A stretch of DNA of 64,000 bases from Amaurobius ferox (Eukaryota; Arthropoda; Arachnida; Araneae; Amaurobiidae): positions 107,826,697-107,890,696 of the forward strand of contig OX578146.1 in the NCBI GenBank assembly GCA_951213105.1, read 5' to 3'. The notes under the pieces were generated by a model that saw only the letters and a program-made list of their open reading frames with translations, was not told the DNA's origin and ran no database searches. The translations under genes were made by a program, and so were the position numbers. Of this stretch, positions 1-10,773 are shown piece by piece (within the stretch, counting starts at the first letter, position 1; each line of letters starts with the position of its first letter).

Positions 1-4
1 CACT

Positions 5-208
5 TTGGAAGAAAACGGTATACCAGTGACGAAGCAAACGTTCGGAGGGTGCCCTCAAGGCTCCTGCCTCGGACCACTCCTGTGGAACGTGGTGGCTGAC
101 TCGGCACTGAAAATCCCTTGGCCAGCCCACACAAGGATTCAAGCCTTCGCAGACGACTTCGTGCTTCTCATCAGTGGTAAAGCAACGACAAGTCTTCGTA
201 GGGCGTAA
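5..208 (+). pseudogene. LINE reverse transcriptase fragment (palm)
   Basis: The 67 residues contain the RT motif PQGSCLGPLLW (motif B region) and AFADDFVLL (motif C with the catalytic DD). The frame closes at 208, inside a short stretch (190-270) where TCTTCGTAG occurs twice, which suggests a small duplication or insertion that broke the frame. Coding resumes in another frame near 275 (residues equivalent to NRFNEWAKG). It is part of one ancestral ORF2 with the next two entries. Confidence 0.85.
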
Positions 209-325
209 ACCTTTACGCCCTCGATGGCAAGGTGCACGGTCTGGGTCATGAAGTCTTCGTAGCAATGTATAGGAGTCGGCAAATAGATTTAACGAATGGG
301 CTAAAGGGGAATCCCTGCTCATAAA

Positions 326-1075
326 TTGGGAAAAACGAAAGCAATGCAGATCCATTCGCTCAAGGCGACGTGCAAAGCACGAGGCAGCGTGAGGAGATTC
401 AAAGTGGGCTCAAACTTTATCAACCCAATCGACAACATCAAGTACCTTGGCGTCCTTATAAATTATAAGCTCTCCTGGGCTCCGCATTGCGAAGCTCAGG
501 CATCTAAAGTCTACAACACCTTCAAAATTCTGAATAGGATCTCTTCCAAAACTTGGGGTGCAAATCCGAAATTCGTCAAGATATGGTACGAAAGCGTAAT
601 AGAGAAAGTCCTGCTCTACGCAGCTTCTGTTTGGGCATCCAATCTTAATAAATCTTGCGTGGCCACCCTGGCAAAATGTCAGAGGCACTTTGCCCTCGCA
701 AGCGCGAGAGCTTATAGGACCGCTCCGACTTCAGCTCTTCTTGTACTTACTGGACTCATCCCGATAGGCATTAAAGTCCAATACGAAACGGCATATGGAC
801 GCATTTCTCGTCTTAGAAAACAAACTTCAGCCTTTGGCCAAGTCTTTGTCCCCGGGGACTATGAAAATAATGTTAGCCCGTGGCAAGCTCACCCCGCCAC
901 AACTACTTCAATTAGACAGGAGGGTAGACCCACAATGCTGAATCTCTTCACGGACGGCTCAAAGATGGCCTCAAGAGTAGGAGCAGCATTCGTAGCGCTT
1001 GAGGGATCCAAAAGAATCTTCTCTTGGCGTAGCAGGCTGGGAACAATAACAGTGTGTTCCAAGCGGAACAAATAG
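326..1075 (+). pseudogene. LINE RT thumb/connection and RNase H start
   Basis: This continues the RT: IKYLGVLINYKLSW is the conserved post-palm LGV motif of non-LTR RTs, followed by a connection segment (KIWYESVIEKVLLYAASVW). Near the end is the first RNase H motif, LFTDGSK, with its catalytic Asp. The frame is lost around 1040, just before the second RNase H motif, which lies in the next ORF. It is a non-functional piece because the frame is broken on both sides. Confidence 0.85.
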
Positions 1076-1761
1076 CAATCCTCCAGTCTCTGAAGTGGGC
1101 TGGAAAGCAAGATACAACATTCACAATTCATTCAGATAGCCAGTCAGCAATAGCGGCTCTGAACAAGCCCTTCAGTAAGAACCAGATAGTCCAAGAAACA
1201 TTGGAAATAATCAAATCACTAAGGCACAGCTATACAATTAACTGGGTGAGGGCTCACACCGGTATACAAGGTAATGAATTAGCGGACATGGAAGCAAAGC
1301 TAGCAACACAAGACCTTAGTCCCTCTATTGATCATCCGCCATGGCCTACATCCCACCTTAAACGCAGGCTTAAGACATTATCTGTTGAAGCCTGGCAAAA
1401 TTCTTGGGATCATGCGCTGGATGGGAGGACAACATACACATTCTTCAGATTCGTCTCACCCTCGAGACATTGGAGCTGCAGGTTACTAATGCAACTCTTA
1501 ACCAATCATGGTGCATTTCCGGTATACCTTAAAAGGTTTAACATTAAGCAATCCTCACTCTGTACCTGCGGCGAAGAGGGTGAACTCCTACACTACCTCA
1601 TAGAATGTCCGCTCACAGAAGAACACCACCTAAGGACACTAGCACCACACCTTTGGCAGGCCTGGAGGTATAGTATCACTAGGCATCACCATCTCCAAGA
1701 CAAAGTTAGAAAGATTATTCATTGGCTAATGGAGAACGTAGATCATATTACAGACATTTAA
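1054..1761 (+). pseudogene. LINE RNase H domain and Cys/His tail
   Basis: RNase H removes the RNA strand during target-primed reverse transcription. Three of the four catalytic acidic residues are seen here: FQAEQIAI (Glu), HSDSQSAI (Asp) and HTGIQGNELAD (Asp). The first is in the preceding frame. A C-terminal cluster, CTCGEEGELLHYLIEC, resembles the Cys/His motif at the end of I-type ORF2 proteins. The start at 1054 is only where this frame opens, not a real start codon. Confidence 0.85.
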
Positions 1762-3340
1762 CCCATGCTGCTGCGTCTCTTGCTCCACCTCTTTTGCTTC
1801 TTCGGCACCTCTGGTACAATTACTGGACGTGTGCACCTCGTCGTTAGGATCTCGTGCCATCGGGAGTAGTGAGGGTCAAAATAAAAAAAACCGCCTCTTT
1901 TCCCTAGGGAAAAAAAAACCCTCAAGCTGGTTTCTCTCTCCAAGGAGAGGTTGTGGCTGGGAATCGGTGGAAGGAAGTTCCCACCTGATTTGCGGAGGAG
2001 TACCTCTACTTTCGCATGGCACTCCGACACTGGAAGGCCTTTCCCCCAGTGTTCCCTACCTTTGTAGGACTTTCTTTCCTCCTCCCTTCTCCTCTTCCTT
2101 TTCTTCTCGCAGGCACCCCTTTTATTCCAGCTCTCATTCGCCTGTGAGATCCCTGTTTTCCCTTTTCCAGGTTTTTTGGTCCTTTGTCCTCCTCTGGGGG
2201 ATTGTCCCAGAGTTACTTTAGTGTTCTGTCACCTCAGTCGTGACTTGTTTCTCTTTCAGCTCTAGGCTCCCCTTGGTTGCGGTCCCTCCTTAGTTGAGGT
2301 TAGCGCACCCTCTCTCGTTCTTTTCCACCCTAGTTGTGGAAGGCGTCTCCACCTTAGTTGTGGATGGTTTATCTTGCATGGTCGGGGTATTGTCCCGTAC
2401 CGGGTTTTTACTTATTCTTATTTGGTGTCTTCCCAGTATGGTTTTCTTGTTTTGGAAGTAAGCTTCCAAGCGTTCACTAACTCATTAATTCCTTTCCAGT
2501 TATAATAATCCTTCCTTTTCAGCCATTAATATTTTGTATTTTCCAGCCCGCATCACGTCTTCTACCCCCCGGACAAAAGGTCCTTCCCCCCCTTCCCCTA
2601 GGAAGAAGACTCCAGCTTCCCAGGCACAGGACGGCCTGCCTCAGGTGGTATTTGGTAGGTGGTTGGCTGTAGTGGCCCCCCAGGGGTCCCCAGCCATTAA
2701 TTCTTCCATTTCAGATCCAGCGTCGGGCGGTCCAGCTCCAGGGTAAGCGGTTTTTAGTCTTTAGCTTAGCATCCTAAGACTCTCCTCTCTCGGCTTTGTG
2801 GCTGTTTAGCCATCTCATCCTTGGCTCACCACCTTCCTCCTCGGTTTTTCCCCTGTCCTAGTCGTAAGGGTCTTCTTGGTGTCTTCCCCTGGCTCAGGGG
2901 GTTTCTTCCCTTTCCCCGCTTTTTAGTTTAGTCTAGTGTATTAGTTAGTTATTTATCTTTGTCCTCTTAGTTTATTTAGTAGATACTTCCCTGGTCTCTT
3001 GTATAATATTCCTCTTGGCACTAGACTTATAAGATTCTCGTCCCGGGTGTCAGATTAAAATAATCTTCCTCCTCTGTAAGCTCACCCTCCCCTGTTTTGC
3101 CCTCACTGGGCCTCTCCTGGCTTTGGCCTTAGCCTCCCTTTTTGACTTTCCTCTCTCTTTTTCTCTTTTCTAGGTTAGGCTAACCCGGCAGTACGGGTAT
3201 AAGTCCGGGTTACGACAGCGCCTCTTTAAGTTGCATACTGCCTCTGCATAACTACCGAGGGGTAGAAAGTTGGAATCCTCTGCAAAACTCGTCTTAATTT
3301 ATTTGGTTGCCGTAACAACGGCTCTTCTTTTGGAACGTTA
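1762..3340. other. Pyrimidine-rich GC block, possible retroelement UTR
   Basis: This block is visibly richer in C, T and G than anything around it. It has long CT tracts, repeated motifs such as TTAGTTGTGGA, and polypyrimidine-AG sites. A small Pro/Ser/Lys-rich ORF (2534-2746) could be the start of a gag-like ORF1, but I cannot confirm homology. It directly follows the LINE ORF, so it may be a LINE 3' UTR or the 5' UTR of a further copy. Confidence 0.35.
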
Positions 3341-3850
3341 GGCGGTCACTGCAGTCGTAATTATGTCGTTCACGCGCCTATTGCAGAGCCTCATTTTCTC
3401 CAGCTGGAGTAGGAGGCTGCCCGGGATGTTACCGTCGGGAAACCCCCGGTGGTGGTATCCAGGGCACTGTTCATATATATTGGCTGCTCTCTGGGCGTGG
3501 CGTGTGTGGTCAAGGGTCCAGCAGAAGCTTTTCCAGTTTTGGCATTTGTCCAGCCTTGGTACGTCGGTCATGCTTGAAACCACTATTCCTCTTCTGGACC
3601 TCAGCCGGGTCGTCTGCGGGCGACTCTCAGCGATGGAGAACCAAACCTGCAAGCCGTTGTGGCAGAACAGGTCTCCATTTAGCTGTCTGACAGAAAGGGA
3701 TTATACATTGGTATTTTGGGGTGTATTTGTTACTGGAAAAGGAATTACGAATGTAGATCGTCAGAGAGAGATATATATATATAGGGGAGATTTAAAAATG
3801 TAAGATAATTACGGATTCATAGCATAGTGTTACAGAAAACTATGGTCTCA
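3341..3850. other. No recognised feature
   Basis: Overlapping ORFs occur on both strands (about 3338-3803), but none shows a domain I recognise and they shadow one another. The segment is GC-richer than the flanks on its left part and turns AT-rich near 3700. I see no gene here. Confidence 0.4.
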
Positions 3851-4035
3851 AAATGGTTTATTAAAGGGAAAATTTGCAAGAAGTTTATGATAAAAAGAAG
3901 GGTAAGAGAATTATGAATTTTATTAGGAAATGGTTTATTAAAGGGAAAATTTGCAAGGAGTTTATGATAAAAGGAAGGGTAAAAGAATTACAAATTTTAT
4001 TAGGAAATGGTTTATTAAAGGGAAAATTCAAAACG
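3851..4035. repeat. 77-bp tandem repeat, about 2.4 copies
   Basis: The phrase AAATGGTTTATTAAAGGGAA begins at 3851, 3928 and 4005, which gives an exact 77-bp period. The first two copies differ at a few positions and the third is truncated. The array creates a short open frame by periodicity, not because it codes. Confidence 0.9.
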
Positions 4036-4611
4036 CTAAGGCGAGATTCAGAATACAGAATTTTGGGTTATGTATATAAGGGATATGTATAAAGGAAAGT
4101 TAATTAATAATCTGAAGAAAATTTTGTTTATTGTGTTTGTACAGATTATGAATTTATTATGAAATGTAATATGGCATGGCAATTCGTGATAATATTGACA
4201 AAAAGTTTGTTTGTTTTTCTTTGTTTTTTCAACGAAAAGGTATAATGTATTTGTAAATATTAGTAAATGGGTTAAACGGTGAGAAATTTTTGTGGGTAAC
4301 ATAAATGTTGAAAGAAATGAAAAAAAAAAGAATTAGAGTAAAAAATAGTGGGAGATTAATATGCATTTTGAAGTACTAGAGAATGTATAAAAAAAAAAGA
4401 ATTATACATAGGAGTAACACAGAAGCAAATACGGTATTTTGAGTATTAAAGAATGGTGAATAAAAAGAGGAATTAGTTTTTGTAAAAAAAAAACGTCAGG
4501 GGTTTCATGTTAAATAGGTTTTGTGAATTCGAGAGAGAGAATTTGTGTCATCAGACTGTACGTATATGTATGCATTGGTATTGATAGAAAGTGTTTGCGT
4601 TAATTAAGAGC
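4036..4611. other. AT-rich, no gene seen
   Basis: The sequence is AT-rich with several A runs (4319-4330, 4390-4400, 4483-4493). The one ORF on the - strand (4048-4302) has low-complexity composition and no motif. I see nothing else here. Confidence 0.5.
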
Positions 4612-4970
4612 TTTCCACATCTTTGCTCGACAGTGAGAGGATGCAGTAGTGTGTGCTAATTTATGATCTCCACAGTACAATTTTCCACATCTTTTATTGA
4701 CAGTGAGAGGATGCAGTGGTGTGTGTGCTAATTTATGATCTCCACAGTTCAATTTTCCATATCTTTGCTCGACAGTGAGAGGATGCAGTGGTGTGCGCTA
4801 ATTCATGACATCGAAAGTACAACTTTTCACATGTTTTCTCGACACTGAGAGGATGCAGTGGTTTGTCTAACGGCGAAAAGAGGCAGTGACGCCTTCTTCA
4901 CATAAACTTTCACTTTCCCACATGTTTGCCTGACAGTGAAAGGAGACAGTGGCGTGCCATAGACACAGAG
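4612..4970. repeat. ~71-bp degenerate tandem repeat, five copies
   Basis: Units contain TTTCCACAT, then CGACAGTGAGAGGATGCAGT, then GTGTGCTAATTTATGA. Unit starts are near 4612, 4682, 4754, 4824 and 4914. The last copies are more diverged and one spacing is longer, so the array is decaying. I see no coding content. Confidence 0.85.
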
Positions 4971-6350
4971 TCACAAATATAATTTTGCAAACAAAATCTT
5001 TTTGAGACTTTTATACATACTTTGAACAATTTATATATCATTGATATTTCTTCAACATTTGGACAGCCAATTTATTGGACTTGGAATCTATATAGAACAG
5101 ATAGACATTTCGGACAGAAAAATTTTTTATACTTTCATTTTCCAAGATTTAGATGGCATTGTTGTGCATTATGATATTATTGTGTTATATATATATGTGT
5201 GTGTGTAAATATCAGTTACAGGTTTTTAGGTGGATAACAGATTTCTCACGCCCCAAACTTCAGGGAAGGGGGTGAATATTCCATGGCAAATGTCGAACAT
5301 TGTGAATTGTGGAGGGAGTGCAACCTCTAAAGATGGTCCCTAAGCTACTTCTACAATACACATACCCTTGGTCAACACCTGCAAAAGGGTGAACAAGCAA
5401 TGTTTCTGCGAAAAATGGAGAGGGAAGGCTCAGTTGCAGAGGGGCTCACAGCAGGGCGTTTTTTGGGGAGAGCTGACCGTTTCCGTCCGCACGTGCGCCC
5501 GGGTACATGGGAATTTTGGCCCAGATGTCGAACATTAATTCTTGGGTGCTCACCAACCCTCTGTCATGCAGCACCCAATGGCTGATATGTAACTATACGC
5601 CGACCTATGGGAAAATGCAAGGCCTTCGGTTTCAAACCAATGGAAATCAGGGGCGTAGCCTTGTAGGAGGTGTTAATTTTCAGTGTGCGAGAGAGAGAGA
5701 GAGTTCTTGAGAGAGTTTTTTGTGGGACTCTTGATTGTCTGATCTCAAGCAGTAAGATCTCGATTTTGAGAGACTTGATATTTTGATTCCGAGGAGAAAG
5801 GTCCTCAATCCACGGAGCAGATGACGGACACCCGTCGCCAACCGACTTGCTGACGAGCTTTCCGGCGAGATGCTGAAGGTATGCCGTGCATGTACTTTTA
5901 CATACTTTATTGTTGACACGAAATGATATCTCTCCATATTCAGACGAATTGCTTATTTTGTATAAAATTAGCCATTTTTAACGCAGCACATGTTTAGATA
6001 CGAGCTAATTCCAAATTTTAATGCAGTCTAACCACAGAGAGACTATAATGTTTTAAAGGAATAATTTTTGAAATTCATTATTGAAAATTGTTAATTATAA
6101 CGGGATCTATATTTTGCACCGAGATGCTGTCTGGGGTTAATCATGTCTATGTTAGGATGTTAATAGAATATCTTTAATTGTTATTTTGTGTGTCAATAAA
6201 AATTGTTATTGCTTTATATCATGTCCGCTGTCCTCATTTCCCATTCATAATTTCTAATATATTATTGTTTGTTTATCTGTATTTTTAATCGACACAGCCA
6301 ATGTCGAAGATCTCTTCTATCGGTAATAAGGATTTTTGTGTTCTGACCGG
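4971..6350. other. Non-coding; possible solo LTR remnant
   Basis: The right part (about 5650-6300) has a GA-rich start, a leader-like GC segment and an AATAAA signal near 6196 followed by a T/G-rich stretch, as an LTR might. The motif GTCGAACATT occurs at about 5291 and 5527. I found no paired LTR, primer-binding site or gag/pol, so this is only a suggestion. A CA repeat lies near 5200. Confidence 0.2.
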
Positions 6351-6621
6351 ACGTGTTGATGTTGAAGTGTTGAAAACCCAGACCACACGACAGACCCGAA
6401 GGTTTACTGTAGCTAAGTGTGTGGCCGGGAACTTTATTTTAGATTCAAAACATTACAAAACAGGTTAAAATTGAATCACAACACAGTTACAACAAGACAA
6501 ATAAAAGAATGGCAACGACAAAACAAAACATAAAAACTATACAATACAATACAAGAGAGACAAAAAAAAAAGAAAAGAGGGGAAAACCCCGAAAGGAAAA
6601 AAACCTAAGCACTAACGAATT

Positions 6622-6708
6622 CTTTACAACATCACAACAAGTAAGTAACACAAACAAGAAAACAAAACAACACCTATTATTTACAACATCACAACAAGTA
6701 AGTAACAT
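6622..6708. repeat. 58-bp repeat in LINE 3' UTR, two copies
   Basis: TTTACAACATCACAACAAGT starts at 6622 and again at 6680, inside the LINE 3' UTR. It makes the repeated LLTCCDVV in a hydrophobic - strand frame, which I regard as non-coding. Confidence 0.8.
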
Positions 6709-6828
6709 AAACTGGGAAACAAGGCAGTAAGACAAAACAGACAAAATGACGACACCACCGAGTAAAATTAAAGACAAAAAAGGAGACACCGATCAGAAAA
6801 AATTAAAAGCAGAGAGTCCCCAGGCTGA

Positions 6829-8022
6829 TTATGTAATTTTGTTTGATATTTCTCTCGCTATGAGAACACAGTTTTTAATTTTAATGATAGAAGAAGGGTT
6901 AGAGCAGACACCCGAGAACCAGGTCGCAGAATTTGAGGGGGAAGGTTTTTTGAGATGATAAGCTTTAGTGGATGGACAAGAAAAGATATAGTGATCGGCA
7001 TCGCCGAAAGCACCACAAGGGCAGCAGGAAGTAGATTTGCACTTAAAGGAAAAAAGATAATCGAGGAATGGGCCGTGGCCCGTAATAAAATAAATTAAAT
7101 ATTTGTTGGTGATATGAGTGTTAAAATTTACTGTAGGGAGAAAATTTAAGATTCTAGCGGGATCGTGAGTACGGGGAGAAATATAGTTATTTAAATAGGA
7201 TTGCCAATTATTGAGGATATCAAGTTTGTAATGTTTTTTGAGAAGAGAATAGGGAAAGGGTAAAGTAATAGGGGTGCCAGAGGTTGTAGCAAGTTTAGCG
7301 TTTTTATCTGCGATCTCGTTACCCGAGATGTCAGAGTGAGCTTTAACCCAGCATAAATTAATTAAATGTTTATTAAGGTTGGCATTAGTTTTAATTTTGG
7401 ATAAATAAAAAGATTTATTCTTAATAGAGTTTAAGGCCGAAATTGAGGATTGGCTATCAGTAAAAATATTTATTTTTAAGTTTTTAGAGGAAGCCCAATT
7501 AATAGCGAAATGGATGGCGGCAATTTCTGCTTGGAAAACTGTGTTCCCATGCTCAAGTTTAAAGGTAAAAATTTCTTCTAAATTGTCTTCTTTAAAAATG
7601 CAAATGGCGTATCCAGTGTTGTCCTCTATGGAAGAGCCATCAGTGTAAATGTTTGTGTTGGAAAAGTTTAGGGGATTAAGGGAAGGTAAGTTTAAAGTTC
7701 GTTGCGAAGGAGGGATGCTAGAAGATGGGCAATTATGATCGAATCTACTAGGAGAGGGGAGAGCAGGGTTTGTAAAAAGGTTAACTCGAAGTTTCCAAAA
7801 GGTATATTTTTTGTAAAGGGAATTTATAACAAAGTGGATGGGGGGGGGGTGCCAGTAATGGAAAAGAGAGAAACGTTGGAAGTAGTCCGAAAACCAGAAG
7901 AAATTTTTAAAAGAAAAATCCTTTGTAGAGAGATAAGTTTTTTGACCTGGGCCCCAGTCAATGCTTTTCCCCAAACTCCCGCGACGAAAGTGATAATCTT
8001 TTCGATAACCGAAAGATACCAA
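6829..8022 (-). pseudogene. LINE ORF2 C-terminus: RNase H and Cys/His cluster
   Basis: The 397-residue frame carries a complete RNase H active site: Asp in IYTDGSSI (about residue 128), Glu in FQAEIAAI (166), Asp in FTDSQSSI (189) and Asp in GNEIADKNAK (239). A Cys/His cluster (CCPCGAFGDADHYIFSC) follows, as in I-type elements. The first ~60 residues overlap the RT frame and are not real. The true continuity with the RT is broken at a run of ten G (7840-7849). Confidence 0.85.
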
Positions 8023-10028
8023 ATTTTTAGAAAGGATTTATCAACACCCCAATTATTACCAGTCACTCTCCCAAAAGTGCTGGCGTACTTGAAGCATTTC
8101 TCTCTGAGGTTAAAAATATGTGAGCTCCATTTTAGATTGTCGTCAATCGTGATGCCTAAATAGTTTAATTGTCTGGTGGTTTGGATTCTAAAGTTTTGGA
8201 TTTTGAAAGATGGGCGTTGTCTAATTTTGGATCGATTTTTATTAAACACGATTGATTTACATTTTTCAGGGGTGATGGAGAGTTTAAGGGCAGCAAGGGA
8301 GGACGAAATAAGATCGAGAAGATTATTAGTGTTAAGGCGAAGTGTTTTCAAGTTTGTGGAGTAGGTGACCACCGCGAGATCATCCGCGAAGGCCTGAAGG
8401 TAGTATAAGTCGTTGTTAAGTTTTAGAATATCATTAAAATAAATGCTCCACAGGGTGGGCGAAAGGACTGAGCCTTGCGGGGCACCAGAGGAAATAATTT
8501 TTGTGATGTGAGTAGAGCCATTGACAAGTGTAATCTGTCTATTGTTTAGGTAGGAAAATATAAAGTTTTGATAAGTAGGTGGAAGGTTAATGTTTGATAG
8601 TGATTGAGGCAGTATATTCCAATTGAGGTTATCAAAGGCTCCGCAGATGTCCACGGTGGTCAAAGATACAAAATGTTTTGATTTATGTGTTGAAATATTG
8701 TCAATCAGCCTGAGGGTTGCATCTTCGCAACTAGAAAGTTCTTTAAAACAGAATTGAAGAGGATGAAGAGCTCCAGCAGAGGAAAGCCAAAAGTTAAGTT
8801 TGTTAATGAAGATTTTTTCCAGTATTTTTCCGAGAGTGGGTAAGAGGCATATTGGGCGATAGGAGGAACAAAGGGTGGGATCTTTACCGGGTTTATTGAA
8901 AAAAATAATATTTGCATTTTTTAGACAAGAAGGGAAATGACAAAATTTAAAACATAAGTTAGTAATTTTTGAAAAAAAGGAAGGGAAAGATTTAAAAAGT
9001 TGTTTCCATATTGTGAAATCCAGGTTGTCGAGGCCAGGTGCTTTTCCATTTTTTAAGTTTTTAATGACTACAGAGAGCTCTTCATCCGAAACAACCCCCA
9101 ACCCATCAGAAGGTAAGTTAAAGCAAGGAAAGTTGTTAAAGTTCGTGTCAATTTTAAAGTGATGGTCCAACAATCGTTTCAATTTGTTTTCATAGTCAAG
9201 GGAGGGGGAGTCAGGGAAAAATAGATTGATATTATTAAATTTTTTATGTTTGTGGAAGGCAAATTTAAAATGAGAGCCGAAAGAATCACTGCATTTTGTG
9301 CAGTAAGCTTTCCAGGAATCCGAACGGGTTTTCTTAAGTAGTAATTTATATTTAGCTTTATTTTGTTTGTAGAAAATTTTTGCAGATAAAATGATTTCAG
9401 GGGAGGCAGAGTTTCTCTCGAGTGACCGGATTCTTTTATAAAGGGCGGTGACATAATTTCTTTGTTTTGAAAGGGTTGAATTCCACCATGTGAAGTTATT
9501 TATAGTTTTAGATCTCTTCTTCCTAATATATTTAAAAGCACAGTTTTGGATTGAATCAATTAAAGTTTTAAAAAAGATATCTAGAGAAGTTATGTCGTGA
9601 ATTTTGTTTAATTGAGAATTAAGAGAGTTAAGGTGATTTTTAAAATTGTAGATAAATTTGCCAACGCCGTATTGGGTTTTTAGGAAAAAGGTATTATTAG
9701 AGGGAGGGTCAAGGTTAAAAGTAATTTTAATGTATTTGTGGTCGCTTAAAGTGTCACTCGAGAGAATCTCCCAACTTTGAATGAAGTCAAAAAGTGAAAA
9801 CTTAATGATAGATAGATCAGGGAAGCCAATTCCCGAGTGCGAAACAAATGTTGGACCACAGCTAACATCATTACAAATAACTAGATTGTTTTTGAGGCAG
9901 AAGTCGATCATGTCAAGTCCCCGCTGATCGGTGAAACCGTATCCCCACATCCGGGCGTGGGCGTTAAAATCTCCGAGGAGAAGGAAGTTAGCATTAAAAT
10001 AATCAAAAATTTCAATTTCAGTGAGCAT
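7824..10028 (-). pseudogene. LINE ORF2 body: endonuclease C-half and reverse transcriptase
   Basis: The frame reads 734 residues. Endonuclease: GDFNAH at residues 19-24 and SDH at 95-97, the metal-binding and catalytic motifs of the APE-like (EEP) fold that nicks target DNA. RT: GKAPGLDN at 328, SSYRPICLL at 388, motif A VDICGAFDNL at 459, motif B GAPQGSVLSP at 515, motif C AFADD at 546, and LNYLGITIDD near the end. Only homopolymer-type breaks separate it from the pieces on either side, so the copy is young or the breaks are sequencing errors. Confidence 0.9.
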
Positions 10029-10155
10029 AGTAGAGAAGTCATCGTGTGGGGGGAAATATATGCTTGCAAGGTTGATAGGGGGAAGATGTGGTAGTAAGAT
10101 TTCTATAAAAATTGAAGTGAGTGACTTGTATTTAAAGTTAACTGTAAGTTGAGGG

Positions 10156-10356
10156 TTAAAAATTAGGATTATTGCTTTTTGAGAGGTGGAAGAGTATTGA
10201 CGAACCCCAGGGGGGGGGAGAGAGAATTAAATTATGGTTGACATAAGGTTCTTGCAAGCATACAAAATCGATAGAATTATCAATGGCATATTTAAAGAGA
10301 GAAGAGTGGGCTGAGAGTGAATGATTTACGTTAATTTGGATGCCGGAAAAACTCAT
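10156..10356 (-). pseudogene. LINE ORF2 N-terminus (endonuclease start)
   Basis: The frame starts MSFSGIQINVNHSL and contains VCLQEPYVN, the conserved N-terminal motifs of EEP endonucleases (the Asn and Glu metal ligands). It runs out of frame at a run of nine G (10210-10218), while endonuclease coding continues toward 10028. The Met at 10356 is a plausible ORF2 start because it sits just before the Q-I-N-V-N motif. Confidence 0.8.
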
Positions 10357-10546
10357 AGAAGAGGAAAAAATTCAAAAAAAAAGAAAAAACCAGGGGGGGG
10401 GGAGCACGGAGTGGGGAGCGACAAAAGACATAATAAACCAAATATAAACAAATACAAACAAAAACAGATAAGCAATACAATATGCATACAAACCAAAAGG
10501 GAAGGAGGATCATGCCTCTTTTTGTAATCTTCTAATTTTAGCCATT

Positions 10547-10773
10547 TCATTGATAAAAGTTTGACAATTTTTTTTTGTCATACGTAGAATGATTTGTTTT
10601 GTACCTTAAACTCGGGTTTTCATAGTTTGCAGTATTACAATTGACACAAGTGATTGTACGAGCTTTACACTCTTTAAATGTGTGGCCACTGCGGGTGCAA
10701 TGGCTACAATTTCCAGCTACGTGATGACAAGAACTTGCTACATGTCCATAGCCTTTGCATTTATGGCAAATTT
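10547..10773 (-). pseudogene. LINE ORF1 C-terminus: zinc knuckles
   Basis: This frame shows two exact CX2CX4HX4C knuckles (CHKCKGYGHVASSC and CSHCTRSGHTFKEC) and a partial third (CVNC). In gag-like ORF1 proteins such knuckles bind element RNA. It is offset by one frame from the main ORF1, whose stop TAA (10774-10776) lies immediately before it, so a one-base indel near CCCTAAAAATTT probably separated them. It ends at the TGA at 10547. Confidence 0.8.

Larger units (their letters stand above)
1..1761 (+). mobile_element. I/R1-superclade LINE, 3' half, decayed
   Basis: A non-LTR retrotransposon enters from the left edge. It reads in the order reverse transcriptase, then RNase H, then a Cys/His cluster, spread over three frames. 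An RNase H domain after the RT is typical of the I superclade (I, LOA and relatives); the RT motif spacing also resembles R1-type elements. The endonuclease and ORF1 would lie to the left of the window. Coding potential stops at the TAA near 1759 and no poly(A) tail is evident. The exact clade is an inference. Confidence 0.85.

Noticed and set aside
6487..6789. A hydrophobic - strand ORF with repeated LLTCCDVV
   Set aside because: It lies in the LINE 3' UTR and its repeat comes from a 58-bp DNA duplication; there are no known motifs.
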